Source of the DNA: Prevotellaceae bacterium
GTDB taxonomy: Bacteria; Bacteroidota; Bacteroidia; Bacteroidales; Paludibacteraceae
Direction: 5' to 3'
NCBI GenBank assembly: GCA_031290375.1
Contig: JAITNR010000266.1
Coordinates: forward strand, 1 to 5,470
Length of the DNA stretch: 5,470 nucleotides
Part shown: positions 5,467-5,470 of the stretch, piece after piece
Layout: each line of letters starts with the position of its first letter
How positions within the stretch are numbered: the first letter of the stretch is position 1
Translations under genes and position numbers: made by a program
Notes under the pieces: model-generated
What the model saw: only the letters and a program-made list of their open reading frames with translations
Told to the model about the DNA's origin: nothing
Database searches by the model: none

Positions 5467-5470
5467 TTTT

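Noticed and set aside
1..5470. Circular molecule or linear phage/plasmid with terminal repeats
   Set aside because: The ends are inverted, not direct, repeats, so they do not show circularity. There are no replication, packaging or partition genes, only chromosomal housekeeping genes.
1..5470. Composite transposon with the repeats as ends
   Set aside because: No transposase is visible inside the window, and the cargo is essential cell wall and export genes. No target-site duplication can be tested because the outer flanks are missing.

Overview
The window looks like chromosomal DNA of a Bacteroidota bacterium, probably Bacteroidales. The support is the style of the TatA, TatC, FtsW and AlkD sequences, AT-rich leaders without clear Shine-Dalgarno sites, and perfect TAnnTTTG-type -7 boxes (the Bacteroidota promoter signature). 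All housekeeping genes read without interruption in the standard code, while one repair gene is a ruin.

Layout from left to right: (1) 1-114, one arm of a perfect 114-bp inverted repeat, carrying an open frame that enters from outside and stops at 134; (2) a small hairpin at 145-167; (3) a minus-strand pair, ftsW (start revised to 2727) followed by murG, both for septal peptidoglycan synthesis; (4) a 199-bp divergent control region (2728-2926) with two identical TAACTTTG boxes in mirror orientation; (5) plus-strand tatA-tatC, overlapping by 17 nt and encoding a minimal twin-arginine protein export system; (6) a 16-bp hairpin over the tatC stop codon that also serves the convergent gene; (7) a minus-strand radical SAM enzyme of unknown substrate with four extra C-terminal cysteines; (8) a decayed, C-terminally truncated alkD DNA glycosylase gene (two in-frame TAA codons, two frameshifts); (9) 5353-5466, the second inverted-repeat arm.

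How the genes fit together: FtsW polymerises glycan chains from lipid II and MurG makes lipid II, so those two genes form one functional unit cut out of the usual division and cell wall (dcw) cluster. TatA and TatC move folded proteins across the same inner membrane and are fired divergently from the same short spacer. The radical SAM gene and alkD ruin form a separate minus-strand segment. The least explained structures are the long perfect inverted repeat around the whole segment, the isolated ftsW-murG pair, and the radical SAM protein. Together with the pseudogene they suggest a rearranged, possibly shrinking genome such as that of a host-associated symbiont; this is inference. I found no phage, defence, CRISPR, tRNA or rRNA features.
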